From contig NZ_AP025465.1 in assembly GCF_024347355.1 (NCBI RefSeq), positions 1,116,001-1,180,000 on the forward strand: a stretch of DNA of 64,000 bases, read 5' to 3'. Of this stretch, positions 29,243 to 41,822 are shown in pieces. Made by a program: the position numbers and the translations under genes. Position 1 is the first letter of the stretch. Each line of letters starts with the position of its first letter. This stretch comes from Vibrio chagasii (lineage in GTDB: Bacteria > Pseudomonadota > Gammaproteobacteria > Enterobacterales > Vibrionaceae). The notes beneath the pieces were generated by a model that saw only the letters and a program-made list of their open reading frames with translations, made no database searches and had not been told where the DNA came from.

Positions 29243-32200
29243 ATGTTCAAGCAGAGCAGTAATAAAGTAGAAACAATCATTAAAACGAGTGAAGAGCCCC
29301 AGTCTTCTCGTTTAAATGGTTCTCAACGCCTTAAAGAGTGCAGCCTGATACTGGGCGTTCTTTTCTCTATTCTACTTGCCGTTGCGTTATTAACCTTTAG
29401 TCCAGCCGATCCATCATGGTCGCAAACGGCGTGGGGTGGTGACATTCAAAACGCGGGAGGCTATCTAGGAGCATGGCTAGCAGATACGCTTTTCTTTGTG
29501 TTTGGCTCTCTGGCTTATCCACTGCCGATCTTAGTGACCGTTGCCGCATGGGTCTTATTCCGTAAGCGTAATGAAGATGAGCAGATCGACTTTATGTTGT
29601 GGGGTACTCGTTTACTTGGTTTGACAGTGCTCATTCTGACCAGCTGTGGTTTGGCAGACATTAACTTTGATGATATTTGGTACTTCTCGTCAGGTGGTGT
29701 GGTTGGTGACGTTTTAACGAGCCTCGCACTTCCAACGTTGAACATTTTAGGCAGTACGCTTGTGCTTCTTTTCCTTTGGGGGGCAGGTTTTACGCTTCTT
29801 ACTGGTATTTCTTGGTTAAGAATTGTTGAATGGTTGGGTGAAGGCGCAATCAAACTCTTTACTTCAACGGTTAACAAAGCTCGTGGTCAAGACCAAGAAT
29901 TGCTTGAGCCAGAACTGAAAGAGTCAGCAGACCGAGCTCCACAGCAAGAGCTACGTCAACAGCCAACGTACCGCGATGACGAAGTGAAAGAGCAATATGC
30001 TGAGCGAGAAGAAGCTCTCGATCCTGCAATGAGCTTCTCAGCGACCAATGAGCCTTCTGGTATTGCAACAAACACATCTAAAGAGAGTGTTGCAGAGAAG
30101 CGTCATTACAATATTCATATGCCAACAGAAGCGCCGGTTAAGCAGCAAGCGCCTGTTTCTCAAGATCCAGTTTATCGAGTGACTCAACCGCCTGTTGCTC
30201 CTCAACCAGAGCAGCCAATTGCTGTCGCTCCGGTTTATCAAGCGCCACAAGAGCCATTGGAAGAGGGCGTTGAGCGTTCTAAGCAGTTAAATGCGACCAT
30301 AGAGCAGCTAGAAAGTGCTGCAATGTATGAAGATGATCTTGCTGAGCAAGATCAGACAGATGCACATGAATCTCAAGCGGCTTATCAGCAATACATGCAG
30401 CAAGAACAGGAGCCTGTTCGTCCTACTGAACCTATTGTGGATGCGACAACAGAAACAGCTCTTGATGATCAATATGCACAACCAGAGGTTGATTGTGAAG
30501 CTCACGAGTCTACAGAGTTTGATGCTGATGACGTTCAGCCTGAATCTTTGTATGTCTCCCCTATGGGCGAGCCAGATGCTGATACTCAAGATGATTTCTC
30601 AGCGCACCGTGCACCATTTGATGCGCCTGAAGAGCAAGGCTACGAGCAGCCTTCTGAGTTTGATTCTGAAACAGTAGAGAGTGATATCGAAGAACAACAC
30701 GAACCATTCTCATATCAGCAAGAGCAAGCTGCACAACCTGCCGTTGTGGATGAAGAGCCTGCGATTGATCTGCCTTGGGAAGAAGTCTCGGAAGATGAAG
30801 ACCTGAATCAGGATAAAGACGTTGCGGCTTTCCAGAACATTGTTTCTGAAGCGCAAGCAAACATGGCAGCTGCACAAAACCCATTCTTGGTTCAGCAGGA
30901 AGTTAATTTGCCGAAACCGGCGGAGCCACTACCGACACTTGAGCTTTTGTTCCACCCTGAGAAACGTGAAACATTTATCGACCGTGATGCACTAGAAGCA
31001 ATTGCGCGTCTGGTTGAATCCAAGCTAGCGGACTACAAGATTAAAGCGGACGTTGTTGATATTTTCCCTGGTCCAGTCATCACTCGATTTGAGTTGGATT
31101 TGGCACCTGGTGTGAAAGTAAGCCGTATTTCTGGCCTATCTATGGACTTGGCTCGCTCATTGTCTGCGTTGGCGGTACGTGTAGTTGAAGTAATTCCGGG
31201 CAAACCTTATGTTGGTTTGGAGTTGCCAAACATGAGCCGTCAAACCGTATTCTTCTCAGACGTAGTGGGCAGCGAGCAGTTCCAAGAAGCGAAATCACCA
31301 ACAACGGTGGTGTTAGGACAAGATATTGCAGGTGAAGCTGTGATTGCTGACCTAGCTAAGATGCCACACGTCCTAGTTGCGGGTACTACGGGTTCTGGTA
31401 AGTCGGTTGGTGTGAACGTAATGATTTTGAGTATGCTGTATAAAGCATCGCCTGAAGACGTTCGTTTCATTATGATCGACCCGAAAATGCTAGAGCTTTC
31501 AGTATATGAGGGTATTCCTCATCTACTATCTGAAGTCGTTACCGACATGAAAGATGCGTCGAATGCACTTCGTTGGTGTGTTGGCGAAATGGAACGTCGT
31601 TACAAGCTGATGTCAGCACTCGGTGTTCGTAACATCAAAGGCTACAACGACAAGCTTAAGATGGCTGCCGATGCAGGTCACCCAATCCACGACCCATTGT
31701 GGAAACCGGGCGATAGCATGGACCAAGAAGCGCCATTGTTAGAGAAGCTGCCATACATTGTGGTTATCGTCGATGAATTTGCCGACTTAATCATGGTGGT
31801 AGGTAAGAAGGTTGAAGAACTGATTGCACGCTTGGCACAAAAAGCGCGTGCAGCTGGTGTTCACTTGATTCTTGCAACTCAGCGCCCATCTGTAGATGTG
31901 ATTACAGGTCTGATTAAAGCTAACATTCCAACGCGTGTTGCCTTTACGGTATCAACTAAGACTGACTCTCGAACGATTCTTGACCAAGGTGGTGCAGAAT
32001 CACTGCTTGGTATGGGTGATATGCTTTACTTACCGCCAGGTTCTAGCCATACAATCCGTGTTCATGGTGCGTTTGCGTCAGATGATGATGTACACGCAGT
32101 GGTAAACAACTGGAAAGCACGTGGTAAGCCAAACTACATTGATGAAATTACTAATGGTGAGCAAACGCCTGAAACCTTGCTTCCGGGTGAGAAGATGGAA

Positions 32201-32413
32201 GGTGATGAAGAGGTTGACCCACTGTTTGATCAAGTAGTCGAGCACGTTGTTCATTCACGTCGCGGTTCAGTTTCTGGTGTACAACGTCGATTCAAGATCG
32301 GTTACAACCGAGCGGCACGAATTGTGGAACAGCTTGAGGCGCAAGGCATTGTAAGTGCTCCAGGCCATAACGGTAACCGAGAAGTCTTAGCACCAGCGCC
32401 ACCGAAAGAGTAA
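29243..32413 (+). CDS. ftsK: DNA translocase FtsK
   Basis: Septal protein coupling division with chromosome segregation. 1056 residues, shorter than E. coli (1329) because of a shorter linker. Four membrane helices occupy about residues 25-190. A long low-complexity linker rich in Q, E, P and D runs from about 220 to 540. The RecA-like motor has Walker [11 protein letters not shown] (near 713) and [10 protein letters not shown]. The C-terminal gamma winged helix ([21 protein letters not shown]) reads KOPS sequences and activates XerD. lolA and rarA follow, as in E. coli. Confidence 0.97.
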   Translation: MFKQSSNKVETIIKTSEEPQSSRLNGSQRLKECSLILGVLFSILLAVALLTFSPADPSWSQTAWGGDIQNAGGYLGAWLADTLFFVFGSLAYPLPILVTVAAWVLFRKRNEDEQIDFMLWGTRLLGLTVLILTSCGLADINFDDIWYFSSGGVVGDVLTSLALPTLNILGSTLVLLFLWGAGFTLLTGISWLRIVEWLGEGAIKLFTSTVNKARGQDQELLEPELKESADRAPQQELRQQPTYRDDEVKEQYAEREEALDPAMSFSATNEPSGIATNTSKESVAEKRHYNIHMPTEAPVKQQAPVSQDPVYRVTQPPVAPQPEQPIAVAPVYQAPQEPLEEGVERSKQLNATIEQLESAAMYEDDLAEQDQTDAHESQAAYQQYMQQEQEPVRPTEPIVDATTETALDDQYAQPEVDCEAHESTEFDADDVQPESLYVSPMGEPDADTQDDFSAHRAPFDAPEEQGYEQPSEFDSETVESDIEEQHEPFSYQQEQAAQPAVVDEEPAIDLPWEEVSEDEDLNQDKDVAAFQNIVSEAQANMAAAQNPFLVQQEVNLPKPAEPLPTLELLFHPEKRETFIDRDALEAIARLVESKLADYKIKADVVDIFPGPVITRFELDLAPGVKVSRISGLSMDLARSLSALAVRVVEVIPGKPYVGLELPNMSRQTVFFSDVVGSEQFQEAKSPTTVVLGQDIAGEAVIADLAKMPHVLVAGTTGSGKSVGVNVMILSMLYKASPEDVRFIMIDPKMLELSVYEGIPHLLSEVVTDMKDASNALRWCVGEMERRYKLMSALGVRNIKGYNDKLKMAADAGHPIHDPLWKPGDSMDQEAPLLEKLPYIVVIVDEFADLIMVVGKKVEELIARLAQKARAAGVHLILATQRPSVDVITGLIKANIPTRVAFTVSTKTDSRTILDQGGAESLLGMGDMLYLPPGSSHTIRVHGAFASDDDVHAVVNNWKARGKPNYIDEITNGEQTPETLLPGEKMEGDEEVDPLFDQVVEHVVHSRRGSVSGVQRRFKIGYNRAARIVEQLEAQGIVSAPGHNGNREVLAPAPPKE

Positions 32414-32449
32414 TCGCTTAATTGTGTAGATAGGAACTCAACCCTTAAT

Positions 32450-32475
32450 AATCGGTCATAGCTTTATGACCGATT
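32450..32475 (+). other. Stem-loop between ftsK and lolA
   Basis: Perfect 11-bp stem AATCGGTCATA with complement and GCTT loop, 22 bases before lolA. There is no T-run after it, so it is probably not a full terminator. It could process or attenuate the ftsK-lolA transcript. Confidence 0.6.
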
Positions 32476-32496
32476 TACCTCGTAACAGGATTATTA

Positions 32497-33093
32497 ATGA
32501 AAAAAGTATTCGCACTTTTATTTATGAGCTTCTCAGTGTTTGCTTCTCCGAAAGAAGAGTTGAGTAGCCGCTTGGCATTAAACGCAGGGTTTAGCGCTGA
32601 CTTTAAACAAGTGGTCACAAGCCCTGATGGCGATGTTGTAATGGAAGGTGAAGGCACGGTTGAAATTGCACGCCCAAGCTTATTCCGCTGGGAAACCACG
32701 TTCCCGGATGAGAACCTATTGGTCTCTGATGGTCAGAGTTTGTGGTATTACAGCCCGTTCATTGAGCAAGTCAGTATTTACTGGCAAGAACAAGCGACAT
32801 CGCAAACGCCTTTTGTGCTGCTGACACGCAACCAAGAGAGCGATTGGGATAACTACAATGTAGCGCAATCGGGTAACCAATTTACGCTGACACCAACGGC
32901 GGTTGACTCTAATCAGGGTGACTTCCAGATTAATATCAATGAAAAAGGCATTGTTCAGGGCTTTAATGTGATTGAACAAGACGGTCAAAAAGGCGAGTTT
33001 ACTTTCAGTAATGTGAATTTGGGTAAACCAGCGGCAGACCGCTTTACTTTTGTGGCACCGGAAGGTGTCGAGGTCGACGACCAAAGAAACTGA
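32497..33093 (+). CDS. lolA: Outer-membrane lipoprotein carrier protein LolA
   Basis: Periplasmic chaperone that receives lipoproteins from LolCDE (genes at 6-9 kb) and delivers them to LolB. The 198-residue precursor has a signal peptide [16 protein letters not shown]. The mature part has [21 protein letters not shown], carrying the arginine that controls the hydrophobic cavity in E. coli LolA. Located between ftsK and rarA as in E. coli. Confidence 0.97.
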   Translation: MKKVFALLFMSFSVFASPKEELSSRLALNAGFSADFKQVVTSPDGDVVMEGEGTVEIARPSLFRWETTFPDENLLVSDGQSLWYYSPFIEQVSIYWQEQATSQTPFVLLTRNQESDWDNYNVAQSGNQFTLTPTAVDSNQGDFQININEKGIVQGFNVIEQDGQKGEFTFSNVNLGKPAADRFTFVAPEGVEVDDQRN

Positions 33094-33163
33094 TCGAATC
33101 AAGTCGATCATTTGGTAGTACGTCGATAGGCATTAATGCCATCAACGAATCAAGAGATTGCAA

Positions 33164-34513
33164 TTGAGTAATTACAGCTTAGATTTTGCAGGGGACGAAG
33201 ATTTTCGTCCCCTTGCTGCTCGTATGAGACCAGAAACTGTAGAGCAGTATATTGGTCAGCAGCATATATTATGTCCAGGTAAACCCCTTCGTAGAGCTCT
33301 GGAAGCGGGGCATATCCACTCGATGATTTTGTGGGGGCCTCCTGGTACTGGTAAAACCACGCTCGCAGAAGTTGCCGCCAATTATGCCAATGCAGAAGTG
33401 GAGCGTGTGTCCGCCGTGACATCGGGTGTGAAAGACATTCGCATCGCTATTGAAAAAGCGCGTGAAAACAAGCAAGCAGGGCGCAGAACCATCTTGTTTG
33501 TGGATGAGGTCCATCGCTTTAATAAAAGCCAGCAAGATGCTTTTCTGCCTCATATAGAGGACGGCACGGTTACCTTCATTGGTGCAACCACAGAAAACCC
33601 TTCCTTCGAGTTAAACAATGCTCTGTTATCTCGTGCGCGAGTGTACAAGCTGACATCTCTCAATACCGATGATATTGCGACGGTAATACGTCAAGCGATT
33701 GAAGATAAGCAGCGTGGCCTTGGTGATGTACCTGCACACTTTGCTGATAATGTTTTGGATCGCTTAGCTGAGTTAGTGAACGGTGATGCGCGTATGTCGC
33801 TCAACTACCTTGAGCTGCTGTACGACATGGCAGAAGACAACGACAAAGGCGAGAAAGCGATCACCTTACAACTGCTTGCTGAAGTGGCGGGTGAGAAAGT
33901 GGCTCGCTTTGATAACAAGGGTGATATTTGGTACGACCTAATATCAGCTGTTCATAAATCGATTCGTGGTTCAAAACCTGATGCAGCCATGTACTGGTCG
34001 GCTCGAATGATTGCAGCAGGCTGTGATCCGCTTTATATCGTTAGGCGCTTATTGGCGATAGCTTCTGAAGATATTGGTAACGCGGACCCTCGTGCTATGC
34101 AGGTTGCTATGTCTGCTTGGGATTGCTTTACACGCATTGGCCCTGCAGAAGGTGAACGTGCGATCGCACAGGCGGTTGTCTATTTAGCGTGTGCACCAAA
34201 GAGTAATGCGGTTTATACAGCTTGGAAGCAAGCCTTAACCGATGCTCATAATCTTCCTGAGTATGAAGTGCCTCATCATTTACGAAATGCACCGACAAGT
34301 TTGATGAAGGACATGGGCTATGGGCAAGAATACCGTTATGCTCACGACGAACCAGGTGCCTACGCGGCGGGTGAAAAGTATCTGCCTCCTGAGATGGGCG
34401 AGAAACAATACTATTTCCCAACAAAACGAGGCTTAGAGACCAAAATTGGCGAGAAGCTAGATTATCTGGCGGATTTGGACGCAAAAAGCCCACAAAAACG
34501 CTATGAAAAGTAG
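33164..34513 (+). CDS. rarA: Replication-associated recombination ATPase RarA
   Basis: AAA+ ATPase that acts at stalled replication forks, related to clamp loaders. Walker [10 protein letters not shown] near residue 58, Walker [18 protein letters not shown], sensor region [12 protein letters not shown] use the TTG at 33164, giving MSNYSLDF as in E. coli RarA (449 residues); another TTG two codons upstream is open and no ATG is available nearby. AAGAGA lies at suitable spacing. A stem-loop (TTCGGTAG/CTACTGAA) lies at about 34605-34625, before serS. Confidence 0.96.
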   Translation: MSNYSLDFAGDEDFRPLAARMRPETVEQYIGQQHILCPGKPLRRALEAGHIHSMILWGPPGTGKTTLAEVAANYANAEVERVSAVTSGVKDIRIAIEKARENKQAGRRTILFVDEVHRFNKSQQDAFLPHIEDGTVTFIGATTENPSFELNNALLSRARVYKLTSLNTDDIATVIRQAIEDKQRGLGDVPAHFADNVLDRLAELVNGDARMSLNYLELLYDMAEDNDKGEKAITLQLLAEVAGEKVARFDNKGDIWYDLISAVHKSIRGSKPDAAMYWSARMIAAGCDPLYIVRRLLAIASEDIGNADPRAMQVAMSAWDCFTRIGPAEGERAIAQAVVYLACAPKSNAVYTAWKQALTDAHNLPEYEVPHHLRNAPTSLMKDMGYGQEYRYAHDEPGAYAAGEKYLPPEMGEKQYYFPTKRGLETKIGEKLDYLADLDAKSPQKRYEK

Positions 34514-34641
34514 TCTTTTTTGGATATCTTTACCTAGTCATAAAATTCAGATTAAATCGTTACAAATTGGTTGAAATAGCACCAGTTTTAGGGGTTTAGT
34601 GGTGATTCGGTAGCCAAGCTACTGAATATTCAAATAACTAA

Positions 34642-35964
<1,323 letters not shown>

Positions 35965-35998
35965 TCGTTTTACGATTTAATGAGTCCGTAAAATATTG

Positions 35999-36026
35999 AA
36001 AACCCAGCCTATTGGCTGGGTTTTTT
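35999..36026 (+). terminator. Intrinsic terminator after serS
   Basis: AAAACCCAGCC/GGCTGGGTTTT stem, TATT loop, T6 tail. Confidence 0.94.
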
Positions 36027-36074
36027 ATTGCCTTAATAATAGGTTGGTGCATTCCTTAGCTACTTTCATTTCAG

Positions 36075-36098
36075 TACTATTACCATAGTGTAATAGTA
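36075..36098. repeat. Perfect palindrome upstream of the ybiI-like gene
   Basis: TACTATTAC and GTAATAGTA around CATAGT, about 42 bases before a TATAAT hexamer at 36140-36145. It looks like an operator for a dimeric regulator, but I do not recognise the site. Confidence 0.45.
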
Positions 36099-36199
36099 TT
36101 TTGTTATCTTTGGTTATTATTACTTAATTGATATGTGGCTATAATGTCCTCTTACCGCGGTAGGTAAAGATTTTCTCGTTTATGTATTGAGGAGGGCTT

Positions 36200-36466
36200 A
36201 TGGCCGTAGGATGGGCTGGAGACGACAGTGTCAGCCAGCAAATACAAAACACCATCGATGATGAGATCTCTCGTGTAAGAGGGAACCTAGGAGGTGGTGA
36301 GAGTTTGCGTTATTGTGATGAGTGTGGCGACGAGATACCAGAACAAAGACGACTCGCGATAAAAGGCGTTCGTTTGTGTATCGAATGTCAGTCATTATTA
36401 GAGCATGACGCACATCGACATTCATTGTTTAACCGTCGAGCAAGTAAAGATAGTCAATTACGTTAA
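36200..36466 (+). CDS. ybiI: DksA/TraR-type C4 zinc-finger protein (YbiI-like)
   Basis: An 88-residue protein with a four-cysteine zinc finger (C39, C42, C60, C63: CDEC and CIEC) and the strongly conserved tail FNRRASKDSQLR shared with E. coli YbiI. It lacks the coiled-coil that DksA inserts into the polymerase secondary channel, so a DksA-like role is not assured. Preceded by AGGAGG and a TATAAT hexamer at 36140; followed by a terminator at 36492. Confidence 0.9.
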   Translation: MAVGWAGDDSVSQQIQNTIDDEISRVRGNLGGGESLRYCDECGDEIPEQRRLAIKGVRLCIECQSLLEHDAHRHSLFNRRASKDSQLR

Positions 36467-36491
36467 ACTGACGGATATCTTCAAAATAGAT

Positions 36492-36520
36492 AAGGCCTTA
36501 CTTTTATGTAAGGCCTTTTA
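36492..36520 (+). terminator. Intrinsic terminator after the ybiI-like gene
   Basis: AAGGCCTTAC/GTAAGGCCTT with TTTTAT loop, then TTTTAGTTTT. No separate terminator is obvious for convergent bioA, which may use this one from the other side. Confidence 0.82.
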
Positions 36521-36599
36521 GTTTTATTAAATGGTTTATTATTGAAGATATACGGAAATAACCATCGCTCTTGTTTAGAACAATAAACGCATTATTTAA

Positions 36600-37880
36600 T
36601 TACGATTTAAAGCAATGAGCATTTTTTAATGCAGTATCGATAGCAGCGACTAATTGTTCGATATGTTGTGGTTCGCTAATAAACGGAGGCATCATATAAA
36701 TTAACCTTCCAAATGGACGAATCCAAACGCCTTGTTCAACAAAGTGAGCTTGAATTGTTTCCATGTCGACAGGTGAATGGGTTTCAACTACACCAATAGC
36801 GCCCAACCAGCGAACGTCTTTAACCAGTGCATGCTCTCGCAAAGGTGGCAGCAATTCAGAGAAAAGCTGTTCAATTTGTAGGGTTTGATTTTGCCAATGG
36901 CCTTGCTCTATGAGGGATAAACTCGCTGCTCCAACGGCACAAGCTAACGGGTTACCCATAAAAGTCGGGCCGTGCATGAAGCAACCTGCCTCACCTCCAC
37001 ATACGGTGTCCGCGACTTCTTTGCTTGCTAGTGTTGCTGAAAGCGTCATATAACCACCAGTCAGAGCTTTGCCGACACACAAAATATCCGGCTGAATATC
37101 TGCATGCTCGCAGGCAAACAGTTTACCTGTGCGGCCAAACCCCGTTGCAATTTCATCTAGAATCAACAACACGTTAAACTCATCACAAAGCAAGCGAACT
37201 TGTTTCAAGAATTCAGGGTGGTAAATACGCATACCGCCAGCGCCCTGAACGATTGGCTCTAAGATAACGGCGGCGACTTCTTCATGGTGTGCGGATAGCT
37301 TTTCACGAAAACTATCAATGTCACTTGGGTTCCATTCATCCCAAAAGCCAGTCTTTGGCGATTCAGCGAAAATATGCTCAGGTAAAAAGCCCTTATAGAG
37401 ACTGTGCATTGAGTTATCGGGGTCTGTCACTGACATCGCAGCGAACGTGTCACCGTGATAACCATCTCTCAGCGTTAAGAATTTAGAGCGAGGTTGTCCT
37501 TTCGCATGCCAAAATTGAAGTGCCATTTTCAGGCTCACTTCTACCGCGACTGATCCTGAATCAGCCAAAAATACGTGTTCTAGATTGTCTGGTGCTAGTT
37601 TTAGAAGTTTCTTACATAAATCGATAGCCGGCTGGTGGGTGATGCCACCAAACATGACGTGTGAAACCTTATCGATTTGGCTGTGTGCGGCTTCGTTTAA
37701 GACAGGGTGATTGTATCCGTGGATCGTTGACCACCAAGAAGACATGCCATCAATAATTCGATTTCCGCCTTCTAGTTCTAGGTAAACGCCGTCTGCATTG
37801 GTAACAGGATAGCAGGTCAGAGGTGTTAACGTTGATGTGTAGGGATGCCAGATATGCTGGCGATCAAAGGCGAGATCCAT
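36600..37880 (-). CDS. bioA: Adenosylmethionine-8-amino-7-oxononanoate aminotransferase BioA
   Basis: PLP enzyme that converts KAPA to DAPA using S-adenosylmethionine as amino donor. 426 residues. PLP-binding segments ADSGSVAVEVSLKMA, LILDEIATGFGRTG and the Schiff-base lysine in VGKALTGGYM (near residue 270). Divergent from bioBFCD across a shared BirA operator, the enterobacterial bio layout. Confidence 0.97.
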   Translation of the reverse strand: MDLAFDRQHIWHPYTSTLTPLTCYPVTNADGVYLELEGGNRIIDGMSSWWSTIHGYNHPVLNEAAHSQIDKVSHVMFGGITHQPAIDLCKKLLKLAPDNLEHVFLADSGSVAVEVSLKMALQFWHAKGQPRSKFLTLRDGYHGDTFAAMSVTDPDNSMHSLYKGFLPEHIFAESPKTGFWDEWNPSDIDSFREKLSAHHEEVAAVILEPIVQGAGGMRIYHPEFLKQVRLLCDEFNVLLILDEIATGFGRTGKLFACEHADIQPDILCVGKALTGGYMTLSATLASKEVADTVCGGEAGCFMHGPTFMGNPLACAVGAASLSLIEQGHWQNQTLQIEQLFSELLPPLREHALVKDVRWLGAIGVVETHSPVDMETIQAHFVEQGVWIRPFGRLIYMMPPFISEPQHIEQLVAAIDTALKNAHCFKS

Positions 37881-37918
37881 AACGATTTCCGTTCTTGTTG
37901 TGATTAAAAAATAACCAG

Positions 37919-37952
37919 ATGTAAACTTTTGTTATTATCAATGTGTTGACAG
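37919..37952. promoter_or_regulatory. BirA operator overlapping the bioB promoter
   Basis: TGTAAAC (37920-37926), exactly 18 bases, then GTTGACA (37945-37951). The E. coli bio operator, as I recall it, is TGTAAAC-18-GTTTACA, so half-sites and spacing fit with one mismatch. The right half contains a consensus -35 TTGACA (37946-37951), with TAGACT (37968-37973) 16 bases on as -10 for bioB. Holo-BirA would thus block the promoter directly and control both divergent units. Confidence 0.88.
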
Positions 37953-38039
37953 TCTAAAGCTTGTCGGTAGACTAGCCAAGCATAAATGCAATCTCTATTG
38001 ATGGAGATGCGACATCAAATAATAAAAAAGGATCGACAC

Positions 38040-39092
38040 GTGGAAGTTCGTCATGACTGGACAGTCGCTGAAGTAAAGGCACTGCTTGAAAAACCATTTA
38101 TGGATTTAATGTTTGAAGCACAACTGGTTCACAGACAGTACCAAGAGCACAACCACGTGCAGGTGAGTACGCTGTTATCTATCAAAACAGGTGCTTGCCC
38201 TGAAGATTGTAAATACTGCCCTCAAAGTGCGCACTATCGAACTGATGTCGATAAAGAGCGCCTGATGGAAGTTGAACGTGTGCTGGATGCCGCACAAAAA
38301 GCGAAGAATGCGGGCTCAACACGTTTCTGTATGGGGGCAGCATGGAAGAACCCTAAAGAGCGCGATATGCCACACCTTACCGATATGATTAAAGGTGTGA
38401 AAGATATGGGGCTAGAAACCTGTATGACACTTGGCATGCTAACGCCTAAACAAGCCGGTGAGCTCGCAGATGCAGGATTGGATTACTACAACCACAACCT
38501 TGATACCTCTCCAGAGTTTTATGGAAGCATTATCACCACTCGTACCTATCAAGATCGTCTAGACACGCTATCTCACGTTCGTGATGCAGGTATGAAGATC
38601 TGTTCGGGCGGTATTATTGGTATGGGCGAAAGCACCAATGACCGTGCGGGCTTGCTAGTTGAACTGGCTAACCTTCCGGTACACCCAGAGAGTGTACCTA
38701 TCAACATGCTTGTTAAAGTGAAAGGCACACCGATGGAAAACGTCGATGATGTTGAGTCTTTCGACTTTATTAAATTGATCGGGATTGCTCGCATCATGAT
38801 GCCTAAGTCTGCGGTTCGTTTATCTGCAGGTCGTGAGAACATGAACGAACAAATGCAAGCGATGTGTTTCATGGCGGGTGCAAACTCTATCTTCTATGGC
38901 TGTAAGCTACTGACTACGCCAAACCCGGATGAAGATACAGATATGCAGCTGTTTAAGAAGTTGGGTATCAACAGCCAAGAAGTGGCTCAAAAGCCTGATG
39001 AAATTCAAGAAAACGAACTGTTAGATCAAGTGGTGGAGCGTGTTGCAGCTCGCCCTACGAAAGATGACATGTTCTACGATGCCACGGTTTAA
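38040..39092 (+). CDS. bioB: Biotin synthase BioB
   Basis: Radical SAM enzyme inserting sulfur into dethiobiotin. 350 residues from the GTG at 38040, which has AAAGGA upstream and gives the family N-terminus ([12 protein letters not shown]); upstream in-frame ATGs would add 18 unlikely residues. The cluster motif is C53-C57-C60 ([10 protein letters not shown]), same numbers as E. coli, and the second-cluster ligands lie in [12 protein letters not shown] and ETCMTLG. First gene of bioBFCD. Confidence 0.97.
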   Translation: MEVRHDWTVAEVKALLEKPFMDLMFEAQLVHRQYQEHNHVQVSTLLSIKTGACPEDCKYCPQSAHYRTDVDKERLMEVERVLDAAQKAKNAGSTRFCMGAAWKNPKERDMPHLTDMIKGVKDMGLETCMTLGMLTPKQAGELADAGLDYYNHNLDTSPEFYGSIITTRTYQDRLDTLSHVRDAGMKICSGGIIGMGESTNDRAGLLVELANLPVHPESVPINMLVKVKGTPMENVDDVESFDFIKLIGIARIMMPKSAVRLSAGRENMNEQMQAMCFMAGANSIFYGCKLLTTPNPDEDTDMQLFKKLGINSQEVAQKPDEIQENELLDQVVERVAARPTKDDMFYDATV

Positions 39093-40254
39093 ATCTCGCA
39101 TTGAAGAAGCCCTTGTTCATCGCCGTGAGCAAGGGTTAACTCGTCAACTCAAGGTGCTTGAAAACAGTAATGGTCCATTGCTTAGTAGTGAAGGTTCATC
39201 CTTCATAAACTTTTCGAGTAATGACTATTTGGGACTGGCGAACGATCCTGAGTTGGTCGAAGCATGGCAAAACGGGTTGTCTCAGTATGGCGCTGGCAGT
39301 GCAGCGTCGCCATTAGTCACCGGGTTTAGCCCAGCTCATCGAAACCTAGAAGCTCAGCTGTGTGGGTGGCTTGGCTTCGAACGTGCCATTCTTTTTAGTT
39401 CTGGATTCAGCGCTAATCAAGCCCTGTTGTTTTCTTTGCTCGAGAAAGATGACGTCTTGCTACAAGACAAGCTTAATCACGCCTCTTTGATGGAAGCGGG
39501 TGTACTTTCTCCTGCCACAATGAAACGCTTTAAGCACAACGATGTGCAGCACCTTGAGTCGTTACTAAGCCGTTCTCCCCAATCGTTAGTCGTGACGGAA
39601 GGCGTTTTCAGCATGGATGGTGACCAAGCCCCTCTCGATATCATGTCTTGCTTGACCAATCGACACGACAGTTGGTTGGCGGTTGATGACGCTCATGGCA
39701 TCGGTGTATTAGGCGACAGAGGGGCAGGAAGCTGCAATGCTGCGCAAATCACACCTGATATTTTAGTGGTGACTTTCGGTAAAGCATTTGGTCTCTCCGG
39801 TGCTGCGATTCTATGTTCAGCCGAGGTGGGTGATTACTTAACCCAGTTTGCACGTCATCATGTGTATTCGACGGCAATGCCGCCCTCACAGGCTGTCGCT
39901 TTGTCTCATGCTTGTCAGATGATTCAAACCCAAGAGTGGCGCAGAGAGAAACTGACTGAGTTAAGTGCTCTTTATGCGGAGCAGATGAAAAGCGTACCGG
40001 GCTTTGTTGATACCAAGACTCCGATCAAGCCCTTGGTGATAGGCGAAGCAAAGGCGACATTATCGGTCGCAGATGAGTTAAAAAACAATCAGATTTGGGT
40101 GACAGCAATCAGGCCGCCGACTGTACCGGCAGGAACAGCTCGTTTGAGAATCACATTAACTGCCAATCACACTCAGAAACAGGTTAGCCAGTTAAGCAGT
40201 TTGTTACTTAAAGCTATCGAATCCAGACCTGTATCAAAGGAAGAGGCTCAGTAA
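39079..40254 (+). CDS. bioF: 8-amino-7-oxononanoate synthase BioF
   Basis: PLP enzyme joining pimeloyl-ACP and alanine to form KAPA. 391 residues from the ATG at 39079 ([12 protein letters not shown]), overlapping the bioB end by 14 bases. [21 protein letters not shown] and the PLP lysine in [13 protein letters not shown] (near 234) are diagnostic. No clear SD, so translation may depend on coupling to bioB. Confidence 0.96.
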   Translation: MPRFKSRIEEALVHRREQGLTRQLKVLENSNGPLLSSEGSSFINFSSNDYLGLANDPELVEAWQNGLSQYGAGSAASPLVTGFSPAHRNLEAQLCGWLGFERAILFSSGFSANQALLFSLLEKDDVLLQDKLNHASLMEAGVLSPATMKRFKHNDVQHLESLLSRSPQSLVVTEGVFSMDGDQAPLDIMSCLTNRHDSWLAVDDAHGIGVLGDRGAGSCNAAQITPDILVVTFGKAFGLSGAAILCSAEVGDYLTQFARHHVYSTAMPPSQAVALSHACQMIQTQEWRREKLTELSALYAEQMKSVPGFVDTKTPIKPLVIGEAKATLSVADELKNNQIWVTAIRPPTVPAGTARLRITLTANHTQKQVSQLSSLLLKAIESRPVSKEEAQ

Positions 40255-41058
40255 ATGTCACAAGAAGCAGTAGTGCATGAATACCTAGGCCAAGACAAAA
40301 GTGCAATTGCCGAAGCGTTTGGTAAGGCAGCAACTACCTATGATAAACACGCTGAGTTTCAGCGCGATGTTGGTCACCGATTGCTGGATAAGCTACCAAA
40401 CGATCTTTCTGGTGTTAAGGTGCTCGATCTTGGTTGCGGGACGGGCTATTTTTCAGAGCAATTGTTGAATCGTGGTGCAGAAGTGGTTTGTGCCGATCTC
40501 TCTATTGGAATGCTAGAGAAGGCAAAGCAGCGTTGTGGTTCTGCCGTCTCCTTATATCAACAAGCTGATGCCGAACAATTGCCGTTTGCAAATGGAAGTT
40601 TTGACATTGTTTTTTCGAGCTTAGCTTTGCAATGGTGTGACGATTTATCATCGCCTTTGAAGGAGATGAAGCGTGTGACTGTAGTGGGTGGGCGGGTTAT
40701 TTTCTCAACTTTGCTCGATGGATCACTGTTTGAGTTAGAAAAGTCATGGAGCAAAATTGACGCACATCAACACGTTAACCATTTTATTACAATCAATCAG
40801 GTAAAAATTGCGTTAGCGCAATCTAGCTGTACGGTTCATCAACTAGACTTGCCCACCATCACCGTTTGGTACGACACTTCATTTGAACTGATGCGCGACC
40901 TTAAAGGTATCGGCGCTAATCACGTAAGTGGTCGCTCACAGGGTTTAACAAGTCGTCGCATGTTGCAGCTTGTTGAACGGGAATATCGAGAGTTTAAAAA
41001 CCATCAAGGTTTCTTACCAGCAACATATCAAGTTTGTTTAGGGGTTATTCAATTATGA
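40255..41058 (+). CDS. bioC: Malonyl-ACP O-methyltransferase BioC
   Basis: Methylates malonyl-ACP to start pimelate assembly by the fatty acid machinery. 267 residues. SAM motif [12 protein letters not shown] (56-66), acidic [11 protein letters not shown], and [12 protein letters not shown]. The ATG directly follows the bioF stop, and the stop overlaps the bioD start (ATGA). Confidence 0.95.
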   Translation: MSQEAVVHEYLGQDKSAIAEAFGKAATTYDKHAEFQRDVGHRLLDKLPNDLSGVKVLDLGCGTGYFSEQLLNRGAEVVCADLSIGMLEKAKQRCGSAVSLYQQADAEQLPFANGSFDIVFSSLALQWCDDLSSPLKEMKRVTVVGGRVIFSTLLDGSLFELEKSWSKIDAHQHVNHFITINQVKIALAQSSCTVHQLDLPTITVWYDTSFELMRDLKGIGANHVSGRSQGLTSRRMLQLVEREYREFKNHQGFLPATYQVCLGVIQL

Positions 41059-41738
41059 TTGATGCAGTATTCATTGCAGGTACGGATACCGAAGTGGGAA
41101 AAACTGTGGTTTCAAAAGCGATTCTTCAAGCTTTGGCCGCACAAGATTTATCAACAATTGGTTACAAGCCAGTTGCTGCAGGGTGTGAAAAGTACCCTGA
41201 AGGGTTACGTAACAGCGACGCGCTGCATCTTCAAGAAGCTGCAACAAAAGACATCGCCTATGAAGACGTTAACCCATACGCATTGCTACTACCATCATCA
41301 CCTCACATTGCTGCTAAGCATGACGGCGTAGTGATTGAGGAAGACGTGCTATCGGCTAAGCTAGCTGAACATAAGCAGAACTCTGACATCGTTTTGGTAG
41401 AGGGTGCTGGTGGTTGGCGTGTGCCCGTCTCAGACGACGAATACCTGTCTAGCTGGGTTAAGAAAGAAAAGCTTCCTGTGGTTCTGACGGTAGGTATAAA
41501 GTTAGGCTGCTTGAGCCATGCTCTACTAACTGCAGAAGCGATTCGTGCAGATGGCCTAAACCTCGTCGGTTGGGTAGCTAACCGTATTAACCCAGGCACA
41601 GAACATTACGCAGACATTATTGCGATGCTTGAAGACAAGCTAGGCGCTCCAAAACTGGGTGAGATCCCTTACGTACCAAAAGCTAAGTCTAAAAATATTG
41701 GTAAGTACATCGATGTACAGCCATTGCTTGCACTGTAG
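41055..41738 (+). CDS. bioD: Dethiobiotin synthetase BioD
   Basis: Closes the ureido ring of dethiobiotin using CO2 and ATP. 227 residues from the ATG at 41055, which overlaps the bioC stop. P-loop [10 protein letters not shown] (9-18), [10 protein letters not shown], and [10 protein letters not shown]. Last gene of the bio operon. Confidence 0.96.
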   Translation: MIDAVFIAGTDTEVGKTVVSKAILQALAAQDLSTIGYKPVAAGCEKYPEGLRNSDALHLQEAATKDIAYEDVNPYALLLPSSPHIAAKHDGVVIEEDVLSAKLAEHKQNSDIVLVEGAGGWRVPVSDDEYLSSWVKKEKLPVVLTVGIKLGCLSHALLTAEAIRADGLNLVGWVANRINPGTEHYADIIAMLEDKLGAPKLGEIPYVPKAKSKNIGKYIDVQPLLAL

Positions 41739-41762
41739 CTTTGAAGTAACACCTTGAATAAG

Positions 41763-41788
41763 AAAAGGGCTGCGATTGCAGCCCTTTT
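41763..41788. terminator. Terminator between bioD and the convergent small ORF
   Basis: AAAAGGGCTGC/GCAGCCCTTTT with GATT loop; four T on each side, so it can serve both strands. Confidence 0.85.
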
Positions 41789-41822
41789 GCTATTTAAGCC
41801 TTTAAAGAGTCAAGCTTGGGAA

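Noticed and set aside
29515..29877. 120-codon open frame opposite ftsK
   Set aside because: Lies fully antisense to conserved membrane helices; no start signal or family likeness.
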